A stretch of 38,009 bases of DNA from UMGS1781 sp045628105 (GTDB taxonomy: Bacteria > Bacillota > Clostridia > TANB77 > CAG-508). The position numbers and the translations under genes are program-made. Positions 15,690-25,254 of this stretch are shown here, piece after piece. The stretch is from positions 1 to 38,009 of the forward strand of contig JAZQOX010000010.1 in assembly GCA_045628105.1 (NCBI GenBank), given 5' to 3'. Within the stretch, counting starts at the first letter, position 1. Every line of letters begins with the position of its first letter. The notes below the pieces were generated by a model. It did no database searches. It was not told where the DNA came from and was given only the letters and a program-made list of their open reading frames with translations.

Positions 15690-16915
15690 AAAAAATAAAA
15701 ATAGTAATAAATTCGATAAAAAATAACGGAACAAGAGAAACTGTCAAAAAAATAACAAAAAAAATCAAAAAAAAGTTTTTAAAAACTCCAAAAACTGATA
15801 TAGGAAAAAAAATAAATTTTAGAGCATATGATAGAGTCATTATTTTTGAAAATCAATTTGGATGGTCAAGAATTATGAAACAAAGACCCCAACAAATGGC
15901 AAATGCTGCTGATGAAAAGACATTGTTTATTTATGGTGCAGGTTATATGGAATTAGAAGACAGCAAATGCGGTTTTGAAAAATTAAAAAATAATTTATTC
16001 CTAATTGATTTAGGAATGTACAAGCAGGACATAATAAAAGAATTAGAGAAAAAGAAAAATAAATATCTAATGATTTATTCGACAGATTATATTCCAATGA
16101 CAGTTCTTAAACCTTATTTAGATTCTGGATTTGAAATCATATACGAATTTGTTGATGGAATAGATGAAAAACTTTGTGGAAAAGAAACTGCGAAGCTATT
16201 AAAGGAAAGACATAATAATATTGTAAATAATTATAATCCTTATATAATAACAACAGCATCTAAACTGTATAAGAACATAATTGGAATTAATAAAGATGCA
16301 AGAGTGACCCTAATAACAAATGGTGTTGAGTATGAACATTTTGCAAACAATACATATAAAATTCCGGAAGAGTTAGAAAAAATAAAAAATGATGATCAAG
16401 AAAATATAATTTTAGGCTATTATGGAGCATTAGCAAGTTGGTTTGACTATGATTTAATAAAGAAGGTAGCTCAAAAAAATCCAAAATACCATATTGTATT
16501 GATAGGATTAGATTATGACAAAACATTAGGCAAAAGTAATATTTTAGATTTAGAAAATGTACACTATTTGGGAAGAAAAGAATATGAAGAATTACCACAA
16601 TATTTACATTATTTTGATATTAGTATTATTCCTTTTGTGATAAATGAAATTACATTATCAACGTCACCAGTTAAGGCTTTTGAATATATGGCAGCAAGAA
16701 AACCAATTGTTACAACAGATTTGCCAGAATGTAGAAAATATGATTCAATTCTAATAGGAAAAGATTATAAAGATTTCATTAAGAAAATTGAATTGGCTTC
16801 AAAAAAAATAAATGATACAAAATATTTAGATATGTTAACAAAAGAAGCAAAAGAAAATGATTGGAAAAATAAATTCAAAGGATTAGAGGATTTTATAACA
16901 AAGGGGAAAAAGTAA
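15686..16915 (+). CDS. Glycosyltransferase, GT-B fold (paralogue 1)
   Basis: 409 residues. A basic helical N-terminus (about 1-40) is followed by I-I-F-E-N-Q-F-G-W and Q-R-P-Q-Q-M-A-N, a signature shared with the next gene and with TuaH-like glycosyltransferases. The C-terminal donor half contains G-Y-Y-G-A-L-A-S-W-F-D-Y, then S-P-V-K-A-F-E-Y-M-A, where the Glu is the usual nucleotide-sugar contact. It probably adds a sugar to the lipid-linked wall polysaccharide on the cytoplasmic face. It overlaps the ATPase gene at its start (ATGA) and the next gene at its end (TAATG). Confidence 0.85.
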   Translation: MKKIKIVINSIKNNGTRETVKKITKKIKKKFLKTPKTDIGKKINFRAYDRVIIFENQFGWSRIMKQRPQQMANAADEKTLFIYGAGYMELEDSKCGFEKLKNNLFLIDLGMYKQDIIKELEKKKNKYLMIYSTDYIPMTVLKPYLDSGFEIIYEFVDGIDEKLCGKETAKLLKERHNNIVNNYNPYIITTASKLYKNIIGINKDARVTLITNGVEYEHFANNTYKIPEELEKIKNDDQENIILGYYGALASWFDYDLIKKVAQKNPKYHIVLIGLDYDKTLGKSNILDLENVHYLGRKEYEELPQYLHYFDISIIPFVINEITLSTSPVKAFEYMAARKPIVTTDLPECRKYDSILIGKDYKDFIKKIELASKKINDTKYLDMLTKEAKENDWKNKFKGLEDFITKGKK

Positions 16916-18210
16916 TGAGAGATAAAATATCAAAATTAAAGAGCGTAATAAAAAAATATGGATTAATTGAAACTATAAAAAAAATCCTACAACGTTTAAG
17001 GAGTAAGTTAGACGTAAAGCTTAATGTAAAATTGCTATTAAAAACAAAAAAGGAAAGAGAAAAATATGTAAAGGATCTAGAAAAAAGCATCAAAAAAGCG
17101 GACAGGATAATAATATGGAGAAGCAGTTTTGGATGGAATGTTCCATTGTATCAGCGTCCTCAACATATTGCTAATTGTTTATCAAAGAAAAAGTCTGTTG
17201 TTTTATATGAAGTAACTATGCAAACAGACGATGTTCCTTCCATAAAAAAACAACAAGAGAATTTATATTTAGTTAATTTTGATAATCTGGTAATAAAAAA
17301 ATATCTAGACGAGTTCCTATGTAATACAAGCAAACCTAAGTATATTCAAATATATTCTACAAATTGGAGCATGACAGTAGATGAGTTGAAAAAATATATT
17401 GAAAAAGGGTACAAAATAATATATGAATATATTGATGATTTAAGTCCTGTTTTAGCTGGAACAGAAGAACTACCAATCAATATAAAAGAAAAATATAGTT
17501 ATGTTATGACACATATTGATGATATATATGTTGTTGTTACTGCTGATAAAATTATGCAAGACGTAATATCAAAAAGGGGAAATGATAATTTAACAATGGC
17601 TTGCAACGGAGTGGATTATAATTTCTTCAGCAAAGTTGAGAAAGAATATAAAATAGACGAAGATTTTCAGAAAATACTGAATGAAAAAAAACCCATAATA
17701 GGATATTATGGAGCGATGGCAAGTTGGTTTGATTATGAATTAATAAAAAAATTGGCAAGGGAAAGACAAAATTATAATATTGTTCTATTTGGAATAAAAT
17801 ATGATGAATCTATGAAAGAAGCAAAATTAGACGAATATAGAAATATACACTTTATGGGTTCAAGAGAATATTTGGTTTTGAAAAACTATGCGTCAAAATT
17901 TGCAGTATGTACAATTCCATTTTTAATAAATGAAATAACCGAGGCAACTTCACCAGTAAAACTTTTTGAATACATGGCATTAAATAAACCTATTGTAACA
18001 ACAGCAATGAAAGAATGCAAAAAATATAAATCTGTAATGATAGCAGAAAATCATGATGAATTTATTAAACAAATAGACTTGGCTATAAAAATGAATGAAT
18101 CTAAAGATGAATATGAAGAATACTTTGAGTGTTTAAAAAATGAAGCATTACAAAATGATTGGAGTAATAAAGCACAATGTATAATAGATTTAATAAGTAA
18201 AGGAGAATAA
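16915..18210 (+). CDS. Glycosyltransferase, GT-B fold (paralogue 2)
   Basis: 431 residues, a tandem paralogue of the preceding gene. It has the same F-G-W-x-x-x-x-x-Q-R-P-Q-H-I-A-N segment, G-Y-Y-G-A-M-A-S-W-F-D-Y-E, and E-A-T-S-P-V-K-L-F-E-Y-M-A. The basic N-terminal helix is longer (about 1-60). The two probably arose by duplication and now act on successive sugars or acceptors. The start codon overlaps the last base of the previous stop (TAATG), so translation is coupled. Confidence 0.85.
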   Translation: MRDKISKLKSVIKKYGLIETIKKILQRLRSKLDVKLNVKLLLKTKKEREKYVKDLEKSIKKADRIIIWRSSFGWNVPLYQRPQHIANCLSKKKSVVLYEVTMQTDDVPSIKKQQENLYLVNFDNLVIKKYLDEFLCNTSKPKYIQIYSTNWSMTVDELKKYIEKGYKIIYEYIDDLSPVLAGTEELPINIKEKYSYVMTHIDDIYVVVTADKIMQDVISKRGNDNLTMACNGVDYNFFSKVEKEYKIDEDFQKILNEKKPIIGYYGAMASWFDYELIKKLARERQNYNIVLFGIKYDESMKEAKLDEYRNIHFMGSREYLVLKNYASKFAVCTIPFLINEITEATSPVKLFEYMALNKPIVTTAMKECKKYKSVMIAENHDEFIKQIDLAIKMNESKDEYEEYFECLKNEALQNDWSNKAQCIIDLISKGE

Positions 18211-18218
18211 AAAACATT

Positions 18219-19715
18219 ATGCAAAAAAACATTTTGATTGCAACACATGGTTTAGATATTGGTGGATGTGAAACATATATAGTTACAATGGTAAGAGAAT
18301 TAAGAAAAAGAGGACATAATATTGTTATTGCAGCAAATGATGGGACTTTTAGAAAATATTTAGAATCTATAGGTGCTAAAATTGAAATAATTAATTTTTT
18401 CGATAGAACCAATACTAGAGAAAATATAGAAAAAATCAAAGACATAATAAAGCAATATAATATTACAGATGTATGTATTCATCCATTCTATCCTTTTTTT
18501 GAAGCTGTAGTTGCAAGTATTGAAACAAGGACGCCTTATGACCTTTTTTTTCATGGAGTTTCTTTAGAAGGATATTTTGATGTGAAGGAATCATTTAGGG
18601 GATTAGGAGTTTGGAGTGACGCCTTTATCAATAATGTTGCGGCAAAATATGCAAGAAAATATATATATGTAAGTCAAGAATCAAGAAACTTTTATGAAAA
18701 TACGTTTAAATTCAACAGGGAAAAAGGAATCATGCTTGCAAATTCTGTTGAATTGGATGAAAATTCTAATAGTACAGGGAAATTAGAAAAATTTTTAACA
18801 TTAGCAAGAATCGATTATGACAAATTAGATTCAATAAAGTGTGGAATAAGAATATATAAAAGAATTTTTGAAAAAAAAGAAAATAAAAATGAAATGTGCC
18901 TTGATATAGTTGGTGGAGGAACAAAAGTTGATGAACTAGAAAAATATATTAAAGAAGATAAAGAAAAATATCACATAAATGTTCTTCCTGCAACAAATAA
19001 TTCCTATGCTACGATAAAAAAATATGATGCAGTAATAGGAATGGGAAGAACAATTATTGAAGCCATGGGATCAAAAAAAATTCCAATACTTATAACCTAT
19101 AACAACTATATTGGATTGGTGGATGCAGGGGATAAAGAAAGAACAAAAAAAATAGCGTACACTAATTTCTCAGGAAGAAATGTTGAGCCATTTGATGAAG
19201 AGAAAGATTTGCTATATATTGAAAATCTTAGAGAACAAGATATAACAAATATTGTTGAAAGTAATTATAATTATATTGTAGAAAACAGAAACATTGAAAA
19301 AAATATTTTAGAATATATCAATATTCTAGATAAAGAGTATAAAATAAAGGATCAATCTATTGAAGAGTTAAATGATCATTTGAGAATAATACAAAGTATG
19401 AATAATTTAGAATTAGAAAATAAAAATTCAAAAGATATTATTCAAAAAAATAATATGGAGTATGAGAAAAACCTTAAAATCCAAAAGCAAGAAATTGATG
19501 AATTAAAAATATCTATAACGAACAAAAATGAAGAAAATAAAAATTTGAATGAAAGAATAGATAAAAAAAATATAGAAATTAAAGAATTGCAAAATACAAA
19601 TAGACAGCAGGCAGATGAGATAGAAAAATATAAAAATATGCTTAATAATATATATAACAAAAAATCATATAAAGCATATAAGGCAGTAAGAAAAATTCTA
19701 AAAATAAAAAAATAA
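18219..19715 (+). CDS. Glycosyltransferase (GT4-like) with C-terminal coiled coil
   Basis: 498 residues. The first 370 look like a GT-B enzyme: T-H-G-L-D-I-G-G-C-E-T-Y near the N-terminus, the acceptor-side Gly loop of GT4 proteins, and a degenerate donor half with G-M-G-R-T-I-I-E-A-M-G-S-K-K-I-P. Residues about 375-470 are a long charged coiled coil, and the end is basic (K-x-Y-K-A-V-R-K-I-L-K-I-K-K). The coiled coil could dock the enzyme to a partner or measure chain length, but that is inference. AAAGGAG sits at the end of the previous gene. Confidence 0.8.
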   Translation: MQKNILIATHGLDIGGCETYIVTMVRELRKRGHNIVIAANDGTFRKYLESIGAKIEIINFFDRTNTRENIEKIKDIIKQYNITDVCIHPFYPFFEAVVASIETRTPYDLFFHGVSLEGYFDVKESFRGLGVWSDAFINNVAAKYARKYIYVSQESRNFYENTFKFNREKGIMLANSVELDENSNSTGKLEKFLTLARIDYDKLDSIKCGIRIYKRIFEKKENKNEMCLDIVGGGTKVDELEKYIKEDKEKYHINVLPATNNSYATIKKYDAVIGMGRTIIEAMGSKKIPILITYNNYIGLVDAGDKERTKKIAYTNFSGRNVEPFDEEKDLLYIENLREQDITNIVESNYNYIVENRNIEKNILEYINILDKEYKIKDQSIEELNDHLRIIQSMNNLELENKNSKDIIQKNNMEYEKNLKIQKQEIDELKISITNKNEENKNLNERIDKKNIEIKELQNTNRQQADEIEKYKNMLNNIYNKKSYKAYKAVRKILKIKK

Positions 19716-19727
19716 AAGGAGAAAAAA

Positions 19728-20846
19728 ATGGATAAAATTAAAGTTGTTACTGTTTTTGGAACAAGACCAGAAGCAATAAAAATGGCACCGCTTGTAAAAG
19801 AATTAAAGTCAAGAAAAGAAATTGAATGTATAGTTTGTGTTACAGCACAACATAGACAAATGTTAGATCAAGTATTGGAGGTATTTGATATCAAGCCGGA
19901 CTATGATTTGGATATAATGCAACAAGGCCAAACATTAAGTGATATCACAAGTAGAGCATTATTAGGTTTAGAAAAAGTAATAAAAGAAGTTCAACCTAAT
20001 ATTGTATTAGTGCATGGAGATACAACAACAACATTTGCGGGAGCATTAGCTTCATTTTATTGTCAAGTAGATATAGGACATGTTGAAGCTGGACTTCGAA
20101 CATGGGATAAATATTCACCATATCCAGAAGAAATGAATAGACAAATGGTTGGTGTTATGGCAGATATGCATTTTGCCCCTACTGAAAATAGTAAAAAAAC
20201 ATTATTAAAAGAAGGAAAAAAGGAAGAAGATATATATGTAACTGGAAATACGGCGATAGATGCATTAGCAACAACAATTAGAAAAGACTATAACAATCCA
20301 ATATTTGATTGGCTTGGAGACAGTAAATTAATATTACTTACTGCACATAGAAGAGAAAACCTAGGTGAGCCTATGCGTAATATGTTTAAAGCAATAAAAC
20401 GAATAGTAAATGAATTTGAAAATATTAAGGTTATATATCCTGTACATTTAAATCCAAAAGTTAGAGAAGTAGCAGATGAAATTTTAGGAAATGATGAAAG
20501 AATAAAATTAATAGAACCACTAGAAGTAATAGATTTTCATAATTTTATAAATAGAGCACATATTATTTTAACAGATAGTGGAGGAATACAAGAAGAAGCA
20601 CCAGGGCTTGGAAAACCTGTTTTAGTATTAAGAGATACAACAGAAAGACCAGAAGGAATTGAAGCAGGAACATTAAAACTTGCAGGAACAGATGAAGAAA
20701 ATATATATAAATTAACAAAGGAATTATTATCAGATGAAAAAGTATATGAGCAGATGAGTAAAGCAAATAATCCATACGGAGATGGAAAAGCAAGTATAAG
20801 AATTGCAGATGCAATTATAAAAAAATATTCAAAAACAATAGTATAA
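19728..20846 (+). CDS. UDP-N-acetylglucosamine 2-epimerase (non-hydrolysing)
   Basis: 372 residues, the normal length. Motifs are G-T-R-P-E-A-I-K-M-A-P at the N-terminus, H-G-D-T-T-T-T, G-H-V-E-A-G-L-R-T, and T-D-S-G-G-I-Q-E-E-A with R-D-T-T-E-R-P-E at the C-terminus. It interconverts UDP-GlcNAc and UDP-ManNAc. The next gene is a TagA/WecG-type ManNAc transferase, which would use the product, so the wall polymer probably has a GlcNAc-ManNAc linkage unit as in wall teichoic acid. Called wecB or mnaA in other species. Confidence 0.95.
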   Translation: MDKIKVVTVFGTRPEAIKMAPLVKELKSRKEIECIVCVTAQHRQMLDQVLEVFDIKPDYDLDIMQQGQTLSDITSRALLGLEKVIKEVQPNIVLVHGDTTTTFAGALASFYCQVDIGHVEAGLRTWDKYSPYPEEMNRQMVGVMADMHFAPTENSKKTLLKEGKKEEDIYVTGNTAIDALATTIRKDYNNPIFDWLGDSKLILLTAHRRENLGEPMRNMFKAIKRIVNEFENIKVIYPVHLNPKVREVADEILGNDERIKLIEPLEVIDFHNFINRAHIILTDSGGIQEEAPGLGKPVLVLRDTTERPEGIEAGTLKLAGTDEENIYKLTKELLSDEKVYEQMSKANNPYGDGKASIRIADAIIKKYSKTIV

Positions 20847-20888
20847 TGCTGAATATTACAAAAAAGAAATATTGGTAAAATAAATATC

Positions 20889-20946
20889 ATAAACTATCCT
20901 CTAATTGACTTTTATGCAAAAATCAAATATAATATGGATAGTTTAT
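20889..20946 (+). promoter_or_regulatory. Promoter of the tagA/wecG-like gene, bracketed by an 11-bp inverted repeat
   Basis: TTGACT at 20905-20910, a 17-base spacer and TATAAT at 20928-20933 form an internal promoter. ATAAACTATCC at 20889-20899 and its exact inverse GGATAGTTTAT at 20936-20946 flank it on both sides, one just before the -35 and the other at the start site. This suggests operator half-sites for a dimeric or looping regulator, or a hairpin-forming element carrying a promoter. Confidence 0.75.
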
Positions 20947-20970
20947 ATTTTTATAAATAGGAAGAAAAGT

Positions 20971-21687
20971 ATGGAAAAAGAAAAAATTTTAGGATTTGAT
21001 GTAAATGTAAGTGAATTAAATGAGTTAATGAATAATATATTCATAGACTATTTGAATAAAGAGCAATTGTTCATTGTAAATATAAATCCTGAAATTGTGG
21101 TGACAAATTATAAAAATAAAGATTTCAATAAAATTTTAAATGAACAAAAATATCAAATCCCAGATGGTGCAGGAATTGTATGGGCATCTAAAAAAAAGGG
21201 TGGTAAAATAAAAGAAAGAATTACAGGAATAGATTTAATGCTTAAAATTTGTGAACAATCTCAGAAATATTCTAGTAAAATATTTTTATACGGAGCCAAA
21301 AAAGAGATAATTCAAAAAGCTAGATTGGAACTAGAAAAAGAATTTGAAAATATACAAATAGTTGATACATGTGATGGATATGAAGAAGAAGAAAAAGTTC
21401 TTCAAAAAATAAAAAATAATGAGATAGATATTTTATTTGTTGGTTTAGGATCACCTAAACAAGAACAGTTTATTATAAATTACAGAGAGCAATTGAAAAA
21501 TATTAAAATATTGATGCCAGTAGGAGGGTCTTTTGATGTAATAAGTAAAACAAAAAAACGTGCACCTACCTGGATAAGAAAATGTAATTTAGAATGGTTG
21601 TATAGATTAATTAAAGAACCTAAAAGAATAGCTAGACAATATAAGCTCATAAAATTTGTTTGGTTAATAAAAAAGTTTGATAAATAA
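20971..21687 (+). CDS. WecG/TagA-family N-acetylmannosaminyltransferase
   Basis: 238 residues of the GT26 family. The P-D-G-A-G-I-V-W-A block contains the active-site Asp, followed by R-I-T-G-I-D, V-G-L-G-S-P-K-Q-E and P-V-G-G-S-F-D-V. It transfers ManNAc to undecaprenyl-PP-GlcNAc, the second step of linkage-unit synthesis after WecA/TagO, which is encoded at 25235-26332. The start is ATG 20971 with AGGAAG upstream; an in-frame TTG at 20905 lies in the -35 box and is not the start. The gene has its own promoter inside the operon. Confidence 0.92.
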   Translation: MEKEKILGFDVNVSELNELMNNIFIDYLNKEQLFIVNINPEIVVTNYKNKDFNKILNEQKYQIPDGAGIVWASKKKGGKIKERITGIDLMLKICEQSQKYSSKIFLYGAKKEIIQKARLELEKEFENIQIVDTCDGYEEEEKVLQKIKNNEIDILFVGLGSPKQEQFIINYREQLKNIKILMPVGGSFDVISKTKKRAPTWIRKCNLEWLYRLIKEPKRIARQYKLIKFVWLIKKFDK

Positions 21688-21729
21688 GGAAAATCATAAT
21701 AGACAATATAGGAGTAGAAGTAAAGAAGA

Positions 21730-23286
21730 ATGAAGAAAAAAATTAAAAAAGTAGTATTATTTATTTTAATACTTGTTGCATCAATAATGATAGTTGGTTC
21801 TTTTTATTATAAAAAAAATTATTCTAAACAAAATTTTGAAACGATAATTTTTTATTTAACTAGTGGTGCAGAATATACATCTCCAGCAATGGTAAATGAA
21901 GTTATAAAGAAGTGTGCAATTCCAGTAATTTTGACAATGATTCTAATTTGGATTCCAACATCTCAAATAACAAAAACTGAAAAAAATATAAAATTTAAAA
22001 TTAAAAATAAAATTATTAAAATAAGAGTGTATCCTATAAATTTTATAATAAAGCATAAAAAAATTTATATATTTATTATTTATATAATTGCAATTTGCTG
22101 TGTGATATTCAATTTTAAAATAGATAAATACATAATAAACAATACGCAAGAAACTCACATATATGAAGAACAATATGTAGATGGGAAAAAATTAAATATA
22201 ACGTTTCCGGAAAATAAAAAAAATTTAATAATAATAATGGTAGAAAGTTTGGAAAATACAGTTTGTGCTAAAGAAGTTGGGGGAGTTTGGGAGTATTCTA
22301 TTATTCCAGAACTTGAAAAACTTGCTATGGAAAATATTAATTTTTCACATAATGACGTTGTTGGTGGAGCCAATATAGTTCTTGGAGCAGATTATACAGC
22401 AGGTGGAATGGTGGCATTAACTTCTGGAATACCTCTTAAAATTACCAATGCTAATTTCTATGATGGAACAGGGAAGTATTTACAACCAGTATATACACTT
22501 GGAGATATATTAAAAGAAAATGGATATAATCTTGAAATAATGATGGGTTCAGATGGAAAATTTGGTGGAAGAACACAATACTTTAATACAAATGGTGATT
22601 ACAAAATATTTGATTTAAATTATGCATTAGAAAATAATTATATGAGTGAAAGCGAAAGAAAATGGTGGGGATTTACAGATGAAAAACTGATTGAGTGGTC
22701 AAAGGAAGAAATTACAAAATTATCCGAAGATGAAAAACCATTTAATTATATTATACTTACAGCGGATACGCATTTTGTTGATGGATATTTAAGCGAAAAT
22801 GCACCGCTAAAATTTAATTCACAATATGAAAATGTTCATGCATATTCTTCAAAATTAATAGCAGAGTTTGTTGAATGGATAAAATTACAGGATTTTTATG
22901 AAAATACGACTATTGTTATAACAGGAGATCATTTGGGGATGCAAGAAGACTTTTATAGTAAATACACTCCAAATGGATATGAAAGAACAATTTATAATTG
23001 TATAATAAATTCTAGTATTTCAACAGAAAATACAAAAAATAGAAGGTTCTTTAGTGGTGATTTATTTCCAACAATGCTTGCAAGTATTGGAGTTGAAATA
23101 CCGGGAGAACGTTTGGGATTGGGAACAAATTTGTTTTCGAATACACCGACTTTATTTGAGGAATTGGGGTACGAATATGTTGCAAACGAATTGACAAAGA
23201 AATCTGATTATTACAATAAACAAATATTGGGAGATGACTATTATTTGCAACAATCAACAGAGGAGAAAGAAATATGCATGTATTAA
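21730..23286 (+). CDS. LTA-synthase-like phosphoglycerol transferase (sulfatase fold)
   Basis: 518 residues. Hydrophobic segments at about 8-26, 55-78 and 110-133 anchor the protein, and the rest is an extracellular alkaline-phosphatase/sulfatase domain. The start of that domain, I-I-M-V-E-S-L-E, supplies the first metal ligand. Y-T-A-G-G-M contains the likely catalytic Thr, and T-G-D-H-L-G-M supplies the later metal ligands. Proteins of this kind (LtaS, MdoB/OpgB) transfer phosphoglycerol from lipid to a glycan. In this locus it would decorate or build a glycerol-phosphate polymer. Its end overlaps gtrA by 13 bases. Confidence 0.88.
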   Translation: MKKKIKKVVLFILILVASIMIVGSFYYKKNYSKQNFETIIFYLTSGAEYTSPAMVNEVIKKCAIPVILTMILIWIPTSQITKTEKNIKFKIKNKIIKIRVYPINFIIKHKKIYIFIIYIIAICCVIFNFKIDKYIINNTQETHIYEEQYVDGKKLNITFPENKKNLIIIMVESLENTVCAKEVGGVWEYSIIPELEKLAMENINFSHNDVVGGANIVLGADYTAGGMVALTSGIPLKITNANFYDGTGKYLQPVYTLGDILKENGYNLEIMMGSDGKFGGRTQYFNTNGDYKIFDLNYALENNYMSESERKWWGFTDEKLIEWSKEEITKLSEDEKPFNYIILTADTHFVDGYLSENAPLKFNSQYENVHAYSSKLIAEFVEWIKLQDFYENTTIVITGDHLGMQEDFYSKYTPNGYERTIYNCIINSSISTENTKNRRFFSGDLFPTMLASIGVEIPGERLGLGTNLFSNTPTLFEELGYEYVANELTKKSDYYNKQILGDDYYLQQSTEEKEICMY

Positions 23287-23700
23287 TAGAAATTTATAAA
23301 AAAAATAAAAGTATTATTAATTATTTAATATTTGGAGTATTAACAACAGTTATTAATTTAATAACATATTGGATTTGTACAAGTTTATTTCTCGATCCCA
23401 AAATAGAGTGGCAGTTACAAATTGCTAATATTATTTCATGGATTCTTGCAGTTACATTTGCATATTTTACAAATAGAAAATATGTATTTGAAAGTACAGA
23501 AAAAAACAAACTAAAAGAGGCAACAAAATTTTTTGAACGGTAGAATTGCAACACTAATCTTAGATATGGTTATTATGTGGTTTGGTGTATCAGTTCTTCA
23601 TTTATGGGATAAAATAATAAAGCTAATTTCACAAATACTAGTAATAGTTGCAAATTATATAGTAAGTAAAATATTTGTATTTAAAAAAAATAATCCTTAA
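23274..23700 (+). CDS. GtrA-family membrane protein; full length needs a +1 frameshift at CGG
   Basis: GtrA-like proteins are small four-helix membrane proteins thought to flip or handle lipid-linked sugars. Helices 1 and 2 (Y-L-I-F-G-V-L-T-T-V-I-N-L and I-S-W-I-L-A-V-T-F-A-Y) and the N-R-K-Y-V-F motif are in the first frame, which ends at codon 89 CGG immediately followed by TAG. Skipping the C of CGG (23538) gives F-F-E-G-R-I-A-T-L and then helices 3 and 4 and the second K-I-F-V-F-K-K motif, to TAA at 23698-23700. The result is 141 residues, a normal GtrA. The start overlaps the sulfatase-fold gene. Confidence 0.88.
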
Positions 23701-23716
23701 AAAGGATTATTTTTTT
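23689..23716. terminator. Bidirectional terminator between gtrA and the ligase-like gene
   Basis: AATAATCCTT at 23689-23698 pairs with AAGGATTATT at 23702-23711, with T on one side and A on the other. It overlaps both stop codons of the convergent genes. Confidence 0.85.
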
Positions 23717-25254
23717 AGCATTAATGTAAATAGAAGTAAAAAATATAATGTGAAACTCAAACTATTTAGCAGGTTGCCTGTAAAGTAGGAAATCGCAAAT
23801 AGAAAAATAATTGTAATTATAGAAAGCGTATTTTCTATTGTTAAATTTTTAAATTTGCTATGAAAAGTATGATAAATAAAGTAGAAAATACATATAAAAT
23901 ATGGTAGAAAAACAATTATTAAACCTATTATTCCTAAGGCATAATATTGAACAACAAAATCACGTTCAATATTAACAATATTTTGTATTCTTGTATAACT
24001 TATTCCCAATAAAATATATAGTTTATTATTATTAATTTCAATAATCCTTTTAATAATTGAAGCTTCTAAATATCTATAATCAGTTGTTTTAGTAATATCT
24101 TCCTGTAATAGATTATACCAAAAATCAGGATCATATTTATATGGATAGTATTCTTTTATAAAATAATCATGAATGTTTTTGGACTTATAATTACTTTCAA
24201 TATATTCATAATGTTCGTTATTTACTTCAGGAACTACAGTTAATGGAATATCAGGGATATCTTCTACTGTATCAAAAGTAACCACACCATTTTCAATTGT
24301 ATTTGATGTTAAATCGGAAAAAGTTTCAATAATATTACTTCGTTCACTTATACGATCAAATGTAGGATTAAAAGGAAGTATAGTAATAAAAACGACTAAT
24401 AATCCTAAAATAGGTAAAAAGTTTAAAGCTTTAATTTTATTTTTTAAAAGTACAGATATAAATAATAAGGTGATAATGGTATAAGCAAACACAATTATAA
24501 TTCCAAATACAGATACTTTTGTTGATAACATTAATAATGCAAGAATATTTAGTAATACAATTAAAACGTTAAAACAAAGGCGCTTATTTATTTTAATTTT
24601 TTTAATTATAAAATTTTGAGTATTGTTATTGTCTAAAACATCAGCAAATAAGGAATATAATGTAAAAGGTAAAAACATAATTAGTACAGCAGCAATTTGA
24701 TTTCCAAATTCAAATAAGCCTTTTGAGGCTAAATCCATATATGAATAATTTGATGAAGAATTAAACCATTCAAGTATATTTGCTTTAATTATTGTATCAC
24801 TATAACTTCCGTACGAAAATGTAAATAAATTACTAATTATTATAATTAACCCCATAAATGTAACAATAAATTGAATTACTTTTAGTATTGTATTTTTCTG
24901 AACATTAGATTTTAGAAGACAAAATAATAATAAAAATGGTGTAAGCATTTTTACAAAATATAAACCTTCTTTAAACATAGAATATCCAAAGTCGCCGGGA
25001 ACCAGTGATTTGAAATTCAAACAATTTAAATGATGAAAAATAAAGTATATTCCTATTATTAAAGGATAAATGAGTAACAAGTATTTCTTGTTATTTTTTT
25101 CTCTTAAAAAATAATAAGAAAATAAGCCTAAAATTACAATAACTCTAATCAAAGTTGATATAGAGTTATAAAAAAATTTAAAATCAAATATAGGTTGAAT
25201 ACATAAGAATATGATTAAAAGTATATCAATTATATTAGCTTTTTTTATTTTCAT
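23707..25254 (-). CDS. O-antigen-ligase-like polytopic membrane protein
   Basis: About 515 residues with roughly eleven membrane segments and one large extracellular loop (about residues 310-425, rich in charged and aromatic residues), the layout of O-antigen ligase/polymerase-like (Wzy/WaaL-type) proteins. In Gram-positives such proteins polymerise or attach envelope glycans. The start is ATG 25254, placed by GGGAG about 9 bases upstream; a longer frame to 25299 has no binding site. It overlaps the end of the wecA-like gene by 20 bases and is co-transcribed with it. Confidence 0.8.
   Translation of the reverse strand: MKIKKANIIDILLIIFLCIQPIFDFKFFYNSISTLIRVIVILGLFSYYFLREKNNKKYLLLIYPLIIGIYFIFHHLNCLNFKSLVPGDFGYSMFKEGLYFVKMLTPFLLLFCLLKSNVQKNTILKVIQFIVTFMGLIIIISNLFTFSYGSYSDTIIKANILEWFNSSSNYSYMDLASKGLFEFGNQIAAVLIMFLPFTLYSLFADVLDNNNTQNFIIKKIKINKRLCFNVLIVLLNILALLMLSTKVSVFGIIIVFAYTIITLLFISVLLKNKIKALNFLPILGLLVVFITILPFNPTFDRISERSNIIETFSDLTSNTIENGVVTFDTVEDIPDIPLTVVPEVNNEHYEYIESNYKSKNIHDYFIKEYYPYKYDPDFWYNLLQEDITKTTDYRYLEASIIKRIIEINNNKLYILLGISYTRIQNIVNIERDFVVQYYALGIIGLIIVFLPYFICIFYFIYHTFHSKFKNLTIENTLSIITIIFLFAISYFTGNLLNSLSFTLYFLLLFTLMLKK

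Noticed and set aside
20905..20970. TTG 20905 as the start of the TagA/WecG protein
   Set aside because: It is part of the -35 box of the gene's promoter; ATG 20971 is downstream with its own binding site.
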